Both the position numbers and the translations under genes were made by a program. The notes below the pieces were generated by a model. It worked only from the letters and a program-made list of their open reading frames with translations, ran no database searches and was not told where the DNA came from. Shown piece after piece: positions 1 through 7,940 of a stretch of 64,000 nucleotides of DNA; positions within the stretch are counted from its first letter, which is position 1, and each line of letters begins with the position of its first letter. Source of the DNA: Bryobacterales bacterium (lineage in GTDB: Bacteria; Acidobacteriota; Terriglobia; Bryobacterales; Bryobacteraceae); contig PLOR01000026.1 of assembly GCA_003142185.1 (NCBI GenBank), positions 1 to 64,000 on the forward strand, written 5' to 3'.

Positions 1-411
1 TTGCGCGATGAAACCGGCAACCGACGCTTTTGGCCCGTCCAATGTGGCCGAATCGACCTCGCGGCGCTCCGTCTCGACAAGGACCAACTTTGGGCCGAAT
101 CGGTGGCGCTCTACAGCAGCGGCGCGCCGTGGTGGGTGGATACCGCAGACCTGGCGCACCTCGCGGCCAATGAGCAATCGGCCCGTTACGAATCCGACGC
201 GTGGGATACCGACATTGCTAACTGGATCGACATTCGCGATACAGTCAGCGTCCCTGAAGTGCTGGCCGAATGCCTGAAGAAAGACCGGGCGCAGTGGACG
301 CAAACCGATGCGAACCGCGTAGCGCGTTCCCTTCGCTCGATGGGCTGGGAACGGTACCAACAGCGGGACGGAACTTGCCGGCAATGGCGCTACCGGAGGG
401 TGGGTGAGTGA
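1..411 (+). CDS. VapE-family (virulence-associated E) replication protein, C-terminal part
   Basis: This is the last 136 residues of a larger protein whose start lies left of the window; the TTG at base 1 is just where the window begins. The segment RDETGNRRFWPV, then DKDQLWAES and PWWVDTADL, then WTQTDANRVARSLRSMGW, matches the C-terminal part of VapE/VirE-type P-loop proteins. These are primase-helicase-like ATPases found in prophages, phage satellites and genomic islands. The ATPase core itself is not in view. The stop is followed directly by a GTCAC repeat cluster and small phage-like genes on the same strand, which fits a replication module. Specific activity is inferred from the family only. 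Confidence 0.75.
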   Translation: MRDETGNRRFWPVQCGRIDLAALRLDKDQLWAESVALYSSGAPWWVDTADLAHLAANEQSARYESDAWDTDIANWIDIRDTVSVPEVLAECLKKDRAQWTQTDANRVARSLRSMGWERYQQRDGTCRQWRYRRVGE

Positions 412-413
412 AT

Positions 414-575
414 GTCACCAGCAGTCACTAGTTATGTCACCCGTTCAGTCACCAGAGCAAGTGCTTTCTTATGTTGCATGTCACTACTGTCACCAGTATG
501 TGTGTGTAGCGCGTATATGTGTAAACACAGTTATAGGAGTTACGAAAATGGGGGGTGACTCAGGTGACAGGTGAC
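414..575. repeat. Iteron-like GTCAC/GTGAC repeat cluster
   Basis: Six copies of GTCAC (mostly GTCACC or GTCACT) start at 414, 424, 436, 448, 480 and 489. Three copies of the complement GTGAC start at 555, 564 and 571, after an A+T-richer stretch (about 500-548). The first group lies directly after the stop of the VapE-like gene. Clustered short repeats beside a replication gene, arranged in two opposed groups around an A+T-rich core, resemble an origin or a protein-binding array. The role is inferred. Confidence 0.55.
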
Positions 576-775
576 ACCAGGAACCGGGAACAACGAGGAA
601 CACGGGCGCGCGGCGCTACCTCCGCCGCGTGCCTGGACGTGATTTTTCAGGTCGCGCCGAAAATGTGGATGAGCGACGCTGATCGAGTCAACCTGCTGTG
701 GGCGACACCGTCGACCCGCAAGCCACGCTCTGTTCTTTTGGTCGCGAGCGCAGCACGCCCGAGAGGCGGCGCCGC

Positions 776-1177
776 ATGAGCGAAACCGCGCGGCACACGA
801 CGGAACGCGCTCGCGCGCGCGAACAGCGCGTAATCGGCTTTCTCTTGGCCGGGCGCAGCTTGCAGCAAATCATCGAAGAGACCCCGATCTCGCGCACCGA
901 ACTATGGCGCCTTCGCAAGCGTAACGACTTTCAAGTGCACTTCACTGAAGCCCGCGCGCAAGCTCTCGACTCCGCGGTAAACGCTTTGCACGACGGCGCC
1001 GTTGTTTTCGTCCAGACGCTGCGGGAGATCTGCCAAGATTCCAGAGCGCGCGGGAGCGAGCGGGCAACCGCGGCGCGATCGGGCCTGGATTCGCTGTTCA
1101 AGGCGACGGAGATGTTCAACGTCGAGGAGCGCTTGCGGAAGCTCGAACAGATCGCGGCCGGGGAGGGCGGAACGTGA
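776..1177 (+). CDS. Phage-like helix-turn-helix small protein
   Basis: 133 residues starting MSETARHTTERARAREQR. I chose the ATG at 776 over an upstream in-frame ATG at 698 because the intervening residues look non-coding and GAGAGGCGG precedes 776. Residues about 15-60 (VIGFLLAGRSLQQIIEET, then ISRTELWRLRKR) look like a helix-turn-helix, as in small terminase-like or phage regulatory proteins. The remainder is helical and ends in ERLRKLEQIAAGEGG. It is followed by a GTGA start-stop overlap with the next gene, so the genes are probably cotranscribed. I do not recognise a specific family; a terminase small subunit is one possibility. Confidence 0.55.
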   Translation: MSETARHTTERARAREQRVIGFLLAGRSLQQIIEETPISRTELWRLRKRNDFQVHFTEARAQALDSAVNALHDGAVVFVQTLREICQDSRARGSERATAARSGLDSLFKATEMFNVEERLRKLEQIAAGEGGT

Positions 1178-1536
1178 GCACCTTGAGCACAGGTACCCCA
1201 AGTTTTCACCACGATTTCGCAGATGGAACAGGCAAAGTGTTGCAAACACGCGGGAATGCTACCAGCGACCGTCTGCCTGCGACACAGAATTGCCCTTCTG
1301 CCGGCGCGATTCTCGCCTGGCTCGAAGCTCACGCAGTGGAGATTTTGGTGCAGGCCATTCCGGCCGGTCGACGGCGAAAGAACCGCGCCATTTTGCAGTA
1401 CCGCGATGTGGACGGCGAAGTGCGCGCCGTGGGCGGCGCCACCATCGCGGCGGCCGTCTGGAAAGCAGCAGTTCGACAACTATCACGACGTGGGATAACC
1501 TGCACGCAGGCCGCCTTGGGCGGTCAAAAGGAGTAA
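1174..1536 (+). CDS. Hypothetical protein of the integrated element
   Basis: 120 residues beginning with GTG inside the stop of the preceding gene (GTGA overlap), which suggests translational coupling. The sequence MSTLSTGTPSFHHDF has no signal peptide. The middle (AILAWLEAHAVEILVQAIPA) is probably helical and is followed by a basic patch GRRRKNRAI. No family recognised. It sits in a same-strand run of small genes between the VapE-like gene and the terminator at 3290, so it is probably an accessory gene of the mobile element. Confidence 0.45.
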   Translation: MSTLSTGTPSFHHDFADGTGKVLQTRGNATSDRLPATQNCPSAGAILAWLEAHAVEILVQAIPAGRRRKNRAILQYRDVDGEVRAVGGATIAAAVWKAAVRQLSRRGITCTQAALGGQKE

Positions 1537-1539
1537 ACA

Positions 1540-1737
1540 ATGAAACGGTTGGAACGGTTGCGGGCGCTGGTCGACGCGCCCGGCGGGCTCGAGGCGCTCG
1601 ATCAGATCATCGTCGGTCTCCGCGGTGACACTTCGGAGCTTCGCAGCCACGCTGCTACCACGGCTTCGCCAGAGCTGCGTCGCGTGGCGCTGGCGTATGT
1701 GGACGAACTGAGAGCGGCGGCCAAGGGAGGCCGATGA
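1540..1737 (+). CDS. Small hypothetical protein of the integrated element
   Basis: 65 residues, MKRLERLRALVDAPGGLEAL, preceded by an excellent ribosome binding site (AAAAGGAGTAAACA then ATG). The content is almost entirely helical and charged, with no cysteines and no membrane segment. The stop overlaps the next start (ATGA at 1734-1737), so the pair is coupled. Function unknown. Confidence 0.5.
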   Translation: MKRLERLRALVDAPGGLEALDQIIVGLRGDTSELRSHAATTASPELRRVALAYVDELRAAAKGGR

Positions 1738-2021
1738 GAAACATACACGGCCGCCTTGAACTGTTGGAGCGAGTTCTTCGCGAAGAGTCTGTCACACTGC
1801 TGATGGACGATGGCTCGATAGCTATTCTCCACCTACGAACGGCGGGCAGAGACGATGCGCTTTTGGACCTGGCCGTCCGCTGTCTGCACCAAGGCAGCAG
1901 CCCAGTTGATCCAGACGTTGCCCTGGTCAGGCGATCGATCGCCGGCCAGGCGGAAGGGAACTATCTGCTCGACGTTGCCAGGCTCACAGCGTGCGGGCCT
2001 GCGGAAGCATGTCATGAATAA
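1734..2021 (+). CDS. Small hypothetical protein of the integrated element
   Basis: 95 residues, MRNIHGRLELLERVLREESV, starting in an ATGA overlap with the preceding gene. The N-terminus is a short amphipathic helix followed by a strand-like stretch (VTLLMDDGSIAILHL). No known family recognised. It is one of a chain of tightly packed genes typical of phage or satellite modules. Confidence 0.45.
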   Translation: MRNIHGRLELLERVLREESVTLLMDDGSIAILHLRTAGRDDALLDLAVRCLHQGSSPVDPDVALVRRSIAGQAEGNYLLDVARLTACGPAEACHE

Positions 2022-2055
2022 GTCAACTAAGCGAGTAACTCGAAAGGAGAATCAG

Positions 2056-2421
2056 ATGAAAAACGGTTTGAGAACAGCGTTTATTGCGAGCGGCGACGGC
2101 GGGGACTTGTTAGTCAAAGTTTCCGGCGCCTGCCAGCACATCGACGGTTTTAACGAGTTATCGGCGGAGCAGCGGCGGGACTTCGCCGTTCGTGTGATTG
2201 AGCGCAGCGGGATTGTCACAACGCGCCTTCGAACCACTGACCGCGCGCGCATCGGTGACGCTGCGCAGCTCGCCATGGATGCGGAAGCGTGCAATCCTAT
2301 CCTGGCCGGCGGGCGCGCGCCTGGCGCCGGATACGAGCGCGAACGGCGCAGAGAGGCGGAGCGTTGCGAGCGGCTACAAGCGGCGTACGATGACGCGGGA
2401 AAGGGAGAGTCACATGTTTGA
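2056..2421 (+). CDS. Hypothetical protein of the integrated element
   Basis: 121 residues. I start it at the ATG at 2056, which follows AAAGGAGAATCAG, a strong ribosome binding site. An in-frame upstream extension to 1855 would overlap the preceding gene. It begins MKNGLRTAFIASGDGGDLL and ends in a charged helix (YERERRREAERCERLQAAYD). No domain recognised. Its last bases overlap the start of the next gene (2414). Confidence 0.5.
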   Translation: MKNGLRTAFIASGDGGDLLVKVSGACQHIDGFNELSAEQRRDFAVRVIERSGIVTTRLRTTDRARIGDAAQLAMDAEACNPILAGGRAPGAGYERERRREAERCERLQAAYDDAGKGESHV

Positions 2422-3196
2422 AGGTTCTAGCTGGCTAAGATCGAAAATGAGCTTTGCATCCGAACTGGTCCCCGCCTTCCCGGTACCGCCGATGGCGCCT
2501 ATCGCGGCGCCGGATGCCGATCCGACGGCGGCGCCAACCGGCGACTGGATGCCGCCGGCCACGGTGGACCCGACGGCCGCGCACGTGCCGCCGATCATCA
2601 CCAGCGCCGACGCGGGCGCCGCATTCGATGCCATTTTCTCAGAACTCGTCAGAGCGGGCGCCGATGACGCTGGCCTCTTAGTCAATTCCGACTTACTCCG
2701 TGAGTGCGATAGCTTGCGCGATCGTGTCTTGTCTCGACTCACTGAGCAGCGGACGGCGAAACAGGCTGGCTTGGGCGCCGAGCGAGATGCGGCGTACGCG
2801 ACCTGCCGGGCTCTGCTCGATTCAATCGAGGAGGCGGCGAAGGAGTACGGCCGGCTCAATTCAATCGCGGCCAGTTACGCGACAGGTCCGCTTAACACCG
2901 CAGCGGCGAAGGTGACTGCCATCTCACAGCAGGCGCCCGTGCGATCGTCTTATCCCTCCAGGCAGGAAATCGAGTCTTGGCGGAATCGATTGTTCGCTGC
3001 CGAGCATGAGCTCGCGGGCAAGCAGGCAGAGCACAATGAGCTGCGTGCTTCGGTCAACGTCGTTCTCGAAGAGTGGCAGCGGCTCAAACGCGAGCTCGCC
3101 GCGGCGCAGCAAATCGAAGAGCGGCTGACGTGTGAGATTGAACGGCGGCCGTACCACGATCCGAAGACCGGCTTTTACGTCGCGCCGACGATCTGA
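2414..3196 (+). CDS. Proline/alanine-rich N-terminus plus coiled-coil protein of the integrated element
   Basis: 260 residues from ATG 2414 (GGGAGAGTCAC upstream); the reading frame is open further upstream but that part runs across the preceding gene. Residues about 15-65 are rich in proline, alanine and aspartate (PAFPVPPMAPIAAPDADPT). Residues about 70-240 are helical with heptad-like spacing, including EHELAGKQAEHNELRASVNV. The C-terminus PYHDPKTGFYVAPTI is more compact. The architecture suggests a structural or scaffold-like phage protein, but no family is recognised. It is the last gene before the terminator at 3290. Confidence 0.5.
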   Translation: MFEGSSWLRSKMSFASELVPAFPVPPMAPIAAPDADPTAAPTGDWMPPATVDPTAAHVPPIITSADAGAAFDAIFSELVRAGADDAGLLVNSDLLRECDSLRDRVLSRLTEQRTAKQAGLGAERDAAYATCRALLDSIEEAAKEYGRLNSIAASYATGPLNTAAAKVTAISQQAPVRSSYPSRQEIESWRNRLFAAEHELAGKQAEHNELRASVNVVLEEWQRLKRELAAAQQIEERLTCEIERRPYHDPKTGFYVAPTI

Positions 3197-3289
3197 GCTC
3201 CAGTTTCCAGGGCGAACCGGTGCGATTTACTCCTTTCGAACCAGTTCCCGCGGCCAATCCTCCCCGCGGTTCGTCTGCCCTGGTACGGC

Positions 3290-3325
3290 GGGCGCGGTTG
3301 GTAACGAGCCGCGCCCCCGTTTTTT
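3290..3325 (+). terminator. Rho-independent terminator
   Basis: A perfect 8-bp stem, GGGCGCGG (3290-3297) with CCGCGCCC (3309-3316), is closed by an 11-nt loop and followed after three bases by six T (3320-3325). It lies about 95 bases after the last gene of the forward run (stop 3196), so it probably ends the transcript of the element's small genes. Confidence 0.8.
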
Positions 3326-3489
3326 CCCTCCGCGCCGGTAACTTGCGCCGGGCCCGGAAACGCGCTGCGGAGCCTCACGAGGCGTCCGCCGGCACTCCCC
3401 GCCGCCACACTGCCTCCCTCAGCCGGGCGCGCGCGCCAGCGCCAGCAGAACGCCAGCCACGGCGGGTTTATCGATCGCGCCGGACGCAT

Positions 3490-3738
3490 CTAGCAATCAG
3501 CCCGATAGAGGTCCTTTAGAGCTTCAAAGGCGTCCTCGTGGCTGTCGAAGGAACCCGCGCGGCGAGGATGCCCGAGGGTTCGGTACTCCCACTTGTGGCT
3601 GACGTTGTTCAATATGATATCGGCCAGATGTGTGTGGTAAACACTCATGACCTGGTACCCGGTGGGCGACCCGTCCGGCAGCGCGGAAATGTCAAACAAG
3701 GGCTCTAGTGTGAGCCCATCAACCTCAAGCTCGGTCAC
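3490..3738 (-). CDS. Small hypothetical protein near the element end
   Basis: 82 residues from a GTG at 3738, reading MTELEVDGLTLEPLFDI. The composition is acidic, with a possible alpha/beta fold (YQVMSVYHTHLADIILNN). No family recognised. It is convergent with the forward gene run and lies between the terminator and the tRNA fragment, a position often held by cargo or integrase-linked genes in integrative elements. The weak ribosome binding site and non-ATG start lower confidence. Confidence 0.4.
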   Translation of the reverse strand: MTELEVDGLTLEPLFDISALPDGSPTGYQVMSVYHTHLADIILNNVSHKWEYRTLGHPRRAGSFDSHEDAFEALKDLYRADC

Positions 3739-3848
3739 AGTGCCGCCCCCGCCTTCGCGGCGCGTAGACTTGGTTTCGAGTTTTCGATCATGCGGAGATT
3801 ATACAGTGGCACAGCCACTATGGTGAAAACTTGGGGTACCCTGCGCAG

Positions 3849-3945
3849 AAAACGGTAGAAATCGGGAGTAGTGCCGTGGCTCTCCAGAGGCCCGTAAACA
3901 GCGGTTTCCGAGGGGCTTACAGTCAACCGTAGTAAACGGTAGAAA
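3849..3945 (+). repeat. Direct repeat AAACGGTAGAAA next to the attachment site
   Basis: The 12-mer AAACGGTAGAAA occurs at 3850-3861 and again at 3934-3945, 84 bases apart in the same orientation. The second copy ends about 15 bases before the tRNA fragment. A short palindrome, ACCGT then ACGGT, overlaps the second copy (about 3926-3940). Spaced direct repeats next to a tRNA att site resemble arm-type integrase or excisionase binding sites; this role is inferred. Confidence 0.45.
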
Positions 3946-3959
3946 CCCCTCGGTTGCGC

Positions 3960-4004
3960 TTTGTAATCAGAGGGTCGGGGGTTCAAGCCCCTCCGCCAGC
4001 TCCA
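3960..4004 (+). pseudogene. 3' fragment of tRNA-Thr(UGU): attachment site of the integrated element
   Basis: Reading 3960-4004 gives an anticodon loop TTTGTAA (anticodon TGT), the 3' side of the anticodon stem, a T-arm with the loop TTCAAGC, the acceptor 3' strand CGCCAGC and an encoded CCA ending at 4004. The bases upstream (GGTTGCGC) do not pair with the anticodon stem and no D-arm or 5' acceptor strand is present, so this is only the 3' half. A tRNA 3' segment duplicated at the edge of a phage-like gene block is the classic product of integration into a tRNA gene. Confidence 0.7.
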
Positions 4005-4090
4005 TTCAAATCCTCCGCGGCAGAAACAACTAATAGCGGTTGTCCCGCGCCCCTCGGAATCCGTCAAGATCGAATGTTTGTTGGCCGAAG

Positions 4091-4381
4091 CTATTTTACT
4101 TCGATCTTGAGCACGGCGTCTGAATGCTCGTGACGCCAGTTCCAGTAATTCTGCTGATCGTCGTCTTTGAGCTTGGAAAAATCGCTGTATTTGCGATGGT
4201 TCTGTTTTGCATAGATACGATACGCCTTGCCTTCTTGACCATTCCATTGATGATCGTCGTTGTGTTGTTTGTCGTGATAGGTGACAGCGGCCTTATCATC
4301 GGCTCGCAGCACTCTTGGCGCCATTGCCACCGGGATCATAAGGGCGGCACTCAGCAGGGCAGTATTCCAGAAACGGGACAT
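4091..4381 (-). CDS. Small exported protein of acidobacterial type
   Basis: 96 residues from ATG 4381, preceded by AGGAGAATAAAAC. An N-terminal signal peptide (MSRFWNTALLSAALMIPVAM, cleavage near VLRA-DD) is followed by a mature part of about 68 residues rich in H, D, W, Y and K: DKQHNDDHQWNGQEGKAYR, then a conserved-looking WNWRHEH end. Short secreted proteins with HQWN and YWNWRHEH motifs recur in Acidobacteriota, as far as I recall, without a known function. It is the first gene outside the element, just past the attachment site. A histidine-rich secreted protein could bind metal, but this is speculation. Confidence 0.65.
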   Translation of the reverse strand: MSRFWNTALLSAALMIPVAMAPRVLRADDKAAVTYHDKQHNDDHQWNGQEGKAYRIYAKQNHRKYSDFSKLKDDDQQNYWNWRHEHSDAVLKIEVK

Positions 4382-5019
4382 AGTTGTTTTATTCTCCTGT
4401 TCGTCGAACGAGCAATTGTCGGGCCAAGCATTCCCTGACGGCGGTGGTGAATGCAACGAATAGAATACAAAGACGATCATAACCGCTGAATGGTCCGTTC
4501 CGCACCCGAAATCAAGTGCATCACATGCATCAGACGACGTCATATGACGGGTGAAATGCAGATCCTGCCATCCCAGAGACCCGGGATATCCAGCATGGCC
4601 CAAAGTTCCGGACGCTAAACCGTCTACCGATGCGGAACGCCGCCGGGCATTTGGTGATCAGCCCATGACCTACATGGACATGGTACATGCAAGTCTTGCC
4701 AATGAACAGGCAGGAACTGCGCACAACTGCTTTCCACGTGGCCGATATAAACCGAACGGCGCGGGAAACACGCGGGGGGCGCCAGCGTGATGTGGTTTGG
4801 TGTGTGACCTGCAACTAGCCTGGTACTGGGTATGAGAATCCTGTGCGATCTGCGCGTGCTCCGGCTGGGCTTGGCCTCTGTGACTGCCCTTCCAGGCCAA
4901 GTAGCTGCGCGCGAGATTATTCGCAATGCCGTTGTAGCCGACGCCCGGACGGTCTGCCCGGCAGAAGGCCGAGACGCCCTCAACGCCAGGCTCAACCGAT
5001 TCGCGAAGGCGATCATCCA
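4382..5019. other. Long intergenic region, no gene recognised
   Basis: About 640 bases between the small exported protein and the penicillin-binding protein. Short open frames exist on both strands (for example 4551-4790 and 4832-5023, the latter ending in an ATGA overlap with the downstream gene) but their composition and start context do not support real genes. I see no RNA gene or clear promoter. Confidence 0.4.
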
Positions 5020-7281
5020 ATGAGCATAGCGAGACCACCCCCGCTCGGGGCCCCGCCGAGGTCTGTTCGAACCTGGTTTAAACGTCTGCGAGTGCGCGCC
5101 CGGGCAACCATCCGGAGACTGCGCAGGACCCGCCTGGGAAGACTTGATTGGACTAAGGGGCTTGTCCGCTTCCTTATTGGCACAACGGCTGTTACTGCCG
5201 TTCTCGCGACTGCCGTTTTCTATCACGTCTACTTTGACAGAAACAATCTGCCCGATCTGGAAGGATTCACCCGGTTTGAGTTTCCTACGATCGGTGGCAT
5301 TTACGATGCCAACGGCCACCTCCTCAAGGAGATGGCCTCAGAATCCCGCCAGATCACCCGATATGAGGAAATCCCCGCGATTGTTCGCGATGCGATCCTC
5401 GCCGCAGAAGACAAGAACTTCTTCTCGCATTCCGGAGTCGACTACTCCGGATTTGCTCGCGTACTGTGCAAAGTCAAATTCGGTCACCTAATCGGTCGTC
5501 TTCGAAAGATGGGAAGTCGCGACGCGGCTAACAATTCCGCGATCTTCCCGCAAGGCGGATCGACCATCACCCAACAGCTCGTGCGCGGCTATTTTCTCAA
5601 GACCATGACGGCTCAAGAGAACAGCGACCAGCTAAGGCACGGTGAATACCTGGCTCGCCTGTTGTCGGGCGTGATCGGTGCGCGCATGGTCAACATGCTG
5701 GTTCGAAAGGTGGAGGAGATCCGCCTTTCGTTGTGGGTCGAAGAAGAGATGCAAAAACGCTTCGGTTCCAAGCGCCGAGCGAAGGAAGAGATTCTGGCCC
5801 GGTACGCCAGCCTGATTTACATGGGAAACGGTCAATACGGGTTTGCAAAGGGGGCGGAGTATTACTTTGGCCGGCCTCTCGGCACGTTCACCCTGGAAGA
5901 TGCGGACAAGGCCGCGCTGCTGGCAGGCGTTGCAAAGTCGGCGCGCTACTATGCACCCAGCGCCAGCGAAACCGAGAGAGTTTTGCAGCGCCGAAACCAA
6001 ACCTTGGCGCTGATGGCCGCAAGGGGCTTTATTTCTCGCGACCAGGCGCGAAGAGCCGAACAGCGCCCGATTGCGGTGGTGGCGCAGCACAAGGACAAAA
6101 CCATCGAGGCGTCCGCGGTCGTCGACAATATCCTTGACGAACTCACCAGCCGCCAATCCGAACTCAGCGTGAAGGACCTGCGGGAGGGGCGAATCCAGGT
6201 CTACTCGACGGTGGACGCCGGAGTGCAGCAAATTGCGAACCAGGCACTGGAGCGCGGCCTTTTGCTATACGAGAACCGCCATCCCGGCGCCCGTGGCGTG
6301 ATCCAGGGCGCGGTGGTGGTACTGAGGAATCGCGATGCGGGCACTCTCGCCGAGACGGGCGGCCGCCAATTCTATAAAGACCACTCCAGCGCATATAGTG
6401 ACCTGAACCGCGTCACGAAGTCCCTGCGCCAGCCCGGGTCCGCCATGAAACCCATTGTCTATCTTGCCGCTTTTCAGGAAGGAACATTCAATCTCGATAC
6501 CGTGGTGCCCGACGAACCCATCAGCGTCCCCAATGGCCGGGATCGGGATGTGAAGTGGATCTCAAACTTCGACGGTCAATTCGAGGGCATGATCCCCCTC
6601 CGGTTGGCGCTGGCGGAATCCAGAAACGCCGTGGCAATCTGGATTACAGGACAGATCGGAATTGGCAGCGTCCTCGGGACGGCGCGCAGTCTTGGCATAC
6701 AGACGCCCCTGCGCCCATATGTCACGACGGCCTTGGGGGCATCCGAAGTGACTTTGCTGGAACTGGCCAATGCGTACCGCACGATCGCGTCCGGCATTTT
6801 GACGCAGCCGTATGTAATCCGCAAGATCGTACGCAATTCGGACGAGGTAATAGCGGATAGCGGACACCAGTCCTCTCCGATCGCTGTCGATAGTGACGCA
6901 CTCTCGCTGATTCAAGAGGGTCTGCGCAGTGTGGTGCGGATACCGACCGGTACGGCTCATGCGCTGGATTCCCCCGGGTTTCCCATCGCTGTGATGGGAA
7001 AAACAGGAACCACAAACCAGTTCAGGGACGCACTTTTCGTGGGGTCCACTTACGGCCCCCAAGGAATCACCGTCGCTGTACGAATAGGCTTTGACGACAA
7101 CCGTTCGCTCGGGTCCGATGAGACGGGCGCCAGGGCTGCACTTCCGGTGTTCAAAGAAGTAATGCTCAAGGTATACGGCGAGAAGCTGGTGGGGCCTGTG
7201 CCTCGGTTTCCGTCTGAAATGGAACAGCGTATTGACGTGTTCCTCAAAACTGACGTGATGGAGACGGCCGCGATCGATTAA
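5020..7281 (+). CDS. Class A penicillin-binding protein (glycosyltransferase/transpeptidase)
   Basis: 753 residues from ATG 5020. It polymerises lipid II and cross-links peptidoglycan in the periplasm. A basic cytoplasmic N-terminus is followed by one membrane anchor (about 47-69). The GT51 domain shows EDKNFFSHSGVD with the catalytic Glu at about 130, GGSTITQQ at 179-186 and a third motif near 254-284 (KEEILARYASLIYMG). The transpeptidase domain has SAMK (Ser474, Lys477), SRN (534-536) and KTGTT (661-665), so both active sites look intact. The GT51 domain has an insertion between GGSTITQQ and the third motif (about 195-250). An in-frame upstream extension exists, but no conserved sequence lies there. 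A PBP1A/PBP1C-like assignment cannot be narrowed further. Confidence 0.9.
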   Translation: MSIARPPPLGAPPRSVRTWFKRLRVRARATIRRLRRTRLGRLDWTKGLVRFLIGTTAVTAVLATAVFYHVYFDRNNLPDLEGFTRFEFPTIGGIYDANGHLLKEMASESRQITRYEEIPAIVRDAILAAEDKNFFSHSGVDYSGFARVLCKVKFGHLIGRLRKMGSRDAANNSAIFPQGGSTITQQLVRGYFLKTMTAQENSDQLRHGEYLARLLSGVIGARMVNMLVRKVEEIRLSLWVEEEMQKRFGSKRRAKEEILARYASLIYMGNGQYGFAKGAEYYFGRPLGTFTLEDADKAALLAGVAKSARYYAPSASETERVLQRRNQTLALMAARGFISRDQARRAEQRPIAVVAQHKDKTIEASAVVDNILDELTSRQSELSVKDLREGRIQVYSTVDAGVQQIANQALERGLLLYENRHPGARGVIQGAVVVLRNRDAGTLAETGGRQFYKDHSSAYSDLNRVTKSLRQPGSAMKPIVYLAAFQEGTFNLDTVVPDEPISVPNGRDRDVKWISNFDGQFEGMIPLRLALAESRNAVAIWITGQIGIGSVLGTARSLGIQTPLRPYVTTALGASEVTLLELANAYRTIASGILTQPYVIRKIVRNSDEVIADSGHQSSPIAVDSDALSLIQEGLRSVVRIPTGTAHALDSPGFPIAVMGKTGTTNQFRDALFVGSTYGPQGITVAVRIGFDDNRSLGSDETGARAALPVFKEVMLKVYGEKLVGPVPRFPSEMEQRIDVFLKTDVMETAAID

Positions 7282-7666
7282 CAGGTGTGTCCAAACAACT
7301 GGGTTGATGGCGGAGTCCCTTTGGCGTTTGAACGCCAGGTCCATTCGGCGGACCCCCCCTGGTAAGCAAGATCGTCAAAGGGCATTGCGATCAGATGGGG
7401 GAAGAAACGGAAGAGTGGTACGCCCGCGCCCAAGAGATATCAAACCACTTCTGGCGGCGGAGCCCGCTAACAACACGGCGACTTGCCTATCTGGGTTGTC
7501 CCTCGCAAATTCACCCTTACGTTAGCTGATTTAATAGAAAACAGGCCGGGTTTCCAGAGCTGGTTACGGAAAAGGAACACGGGCAGTCGAGCGGCCAGTG
7601 TCGATTTCGATGGTCGGCAAGATGCTTTGTAGGAGATTAAGAAGGCCGTGAGCGGCAGGCGCAACC
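7282..7666. other. Intergenic region, no gene recognised
   Basis: About 385 bases between the convergent ends of the penicillin-binding protein and the DUF3309-like gene. A small inverted repeat, GGCGTT then AACGCC, lies near 7322-7335, without a T tract. Nothing else could be supported. Confidence 0.4.
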
Positions 7667-7822
7667 TCAGCGGAAGGCGCCCAGCAAGTAGGCTACCAGG
7701 AGAACCAGTAATATGGTGCCAAGCCCTATGCCCGCGCCCCCACCGTAGCCCCAGCGGTTTCGGCCATAGTACCCGCCCCCGCCGCCTAAAACCAACAGCA
7801 GAATGATAATTAGTATCAACAT
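7667..7822 (-). CDS. DUF3309-like small membrane protein
   Basis: 51 residues from ATG 7822 (MLILIIILLLVLGGGGGYYG). A hydrophobic N-terminal helix is followed by a glycine/tyrosine-rich linker (YYGRNRWGYGGGAGIG) and a second hydrophobic helix (LGTILLVLLVAYLLG). This two-helix, glycine-rich layout of about 50 residues is typical of the DUF3309 family found in many soil bacteria. It lies downstream of the CsbD-like gene on the same strand, consistent with a stress-related pair. Function unknown. Confidence 0.75.
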   Translation of the reverse strand: MLILIIILLLVLGGGGGYYGRNRWGYGGGAGIGLGTILLVLLVAYLLGAFR

Positions 7823-7940
7823 CGTAGGTTTTCCTTTTCGAAACGTGAGCTCGCGGCCGAGCGGCCGGAGGTCATCCCATTCTTGTGTGTTGCCGACGCT
7901 CAATGCCACCACTGAGCGCCTCCTAAAGCAAGCCAACTAC

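Noticed and set aside
3735-4247. 170-residue minus-strand frame across the tRNA fragment
   Set aside because: Its middle (RRGLNPRPSDYKA) is the usual artefact of translating a tRNA 3' end backwards, and it spans the element boundary.
4551-4790. Plus-strand frame with a CRSCH heme-like motif
   Set aside because: No signal peptide, no conserved context and no ribosome binding site; a chance CxxCH.
4832-5023. 63-residue plus-strand frame ending in an ATGA overlap with the penicillin-binding protein
   Set aside because: No ribosome binding site, no recognised pattern; the overlap alone is weak evidence.
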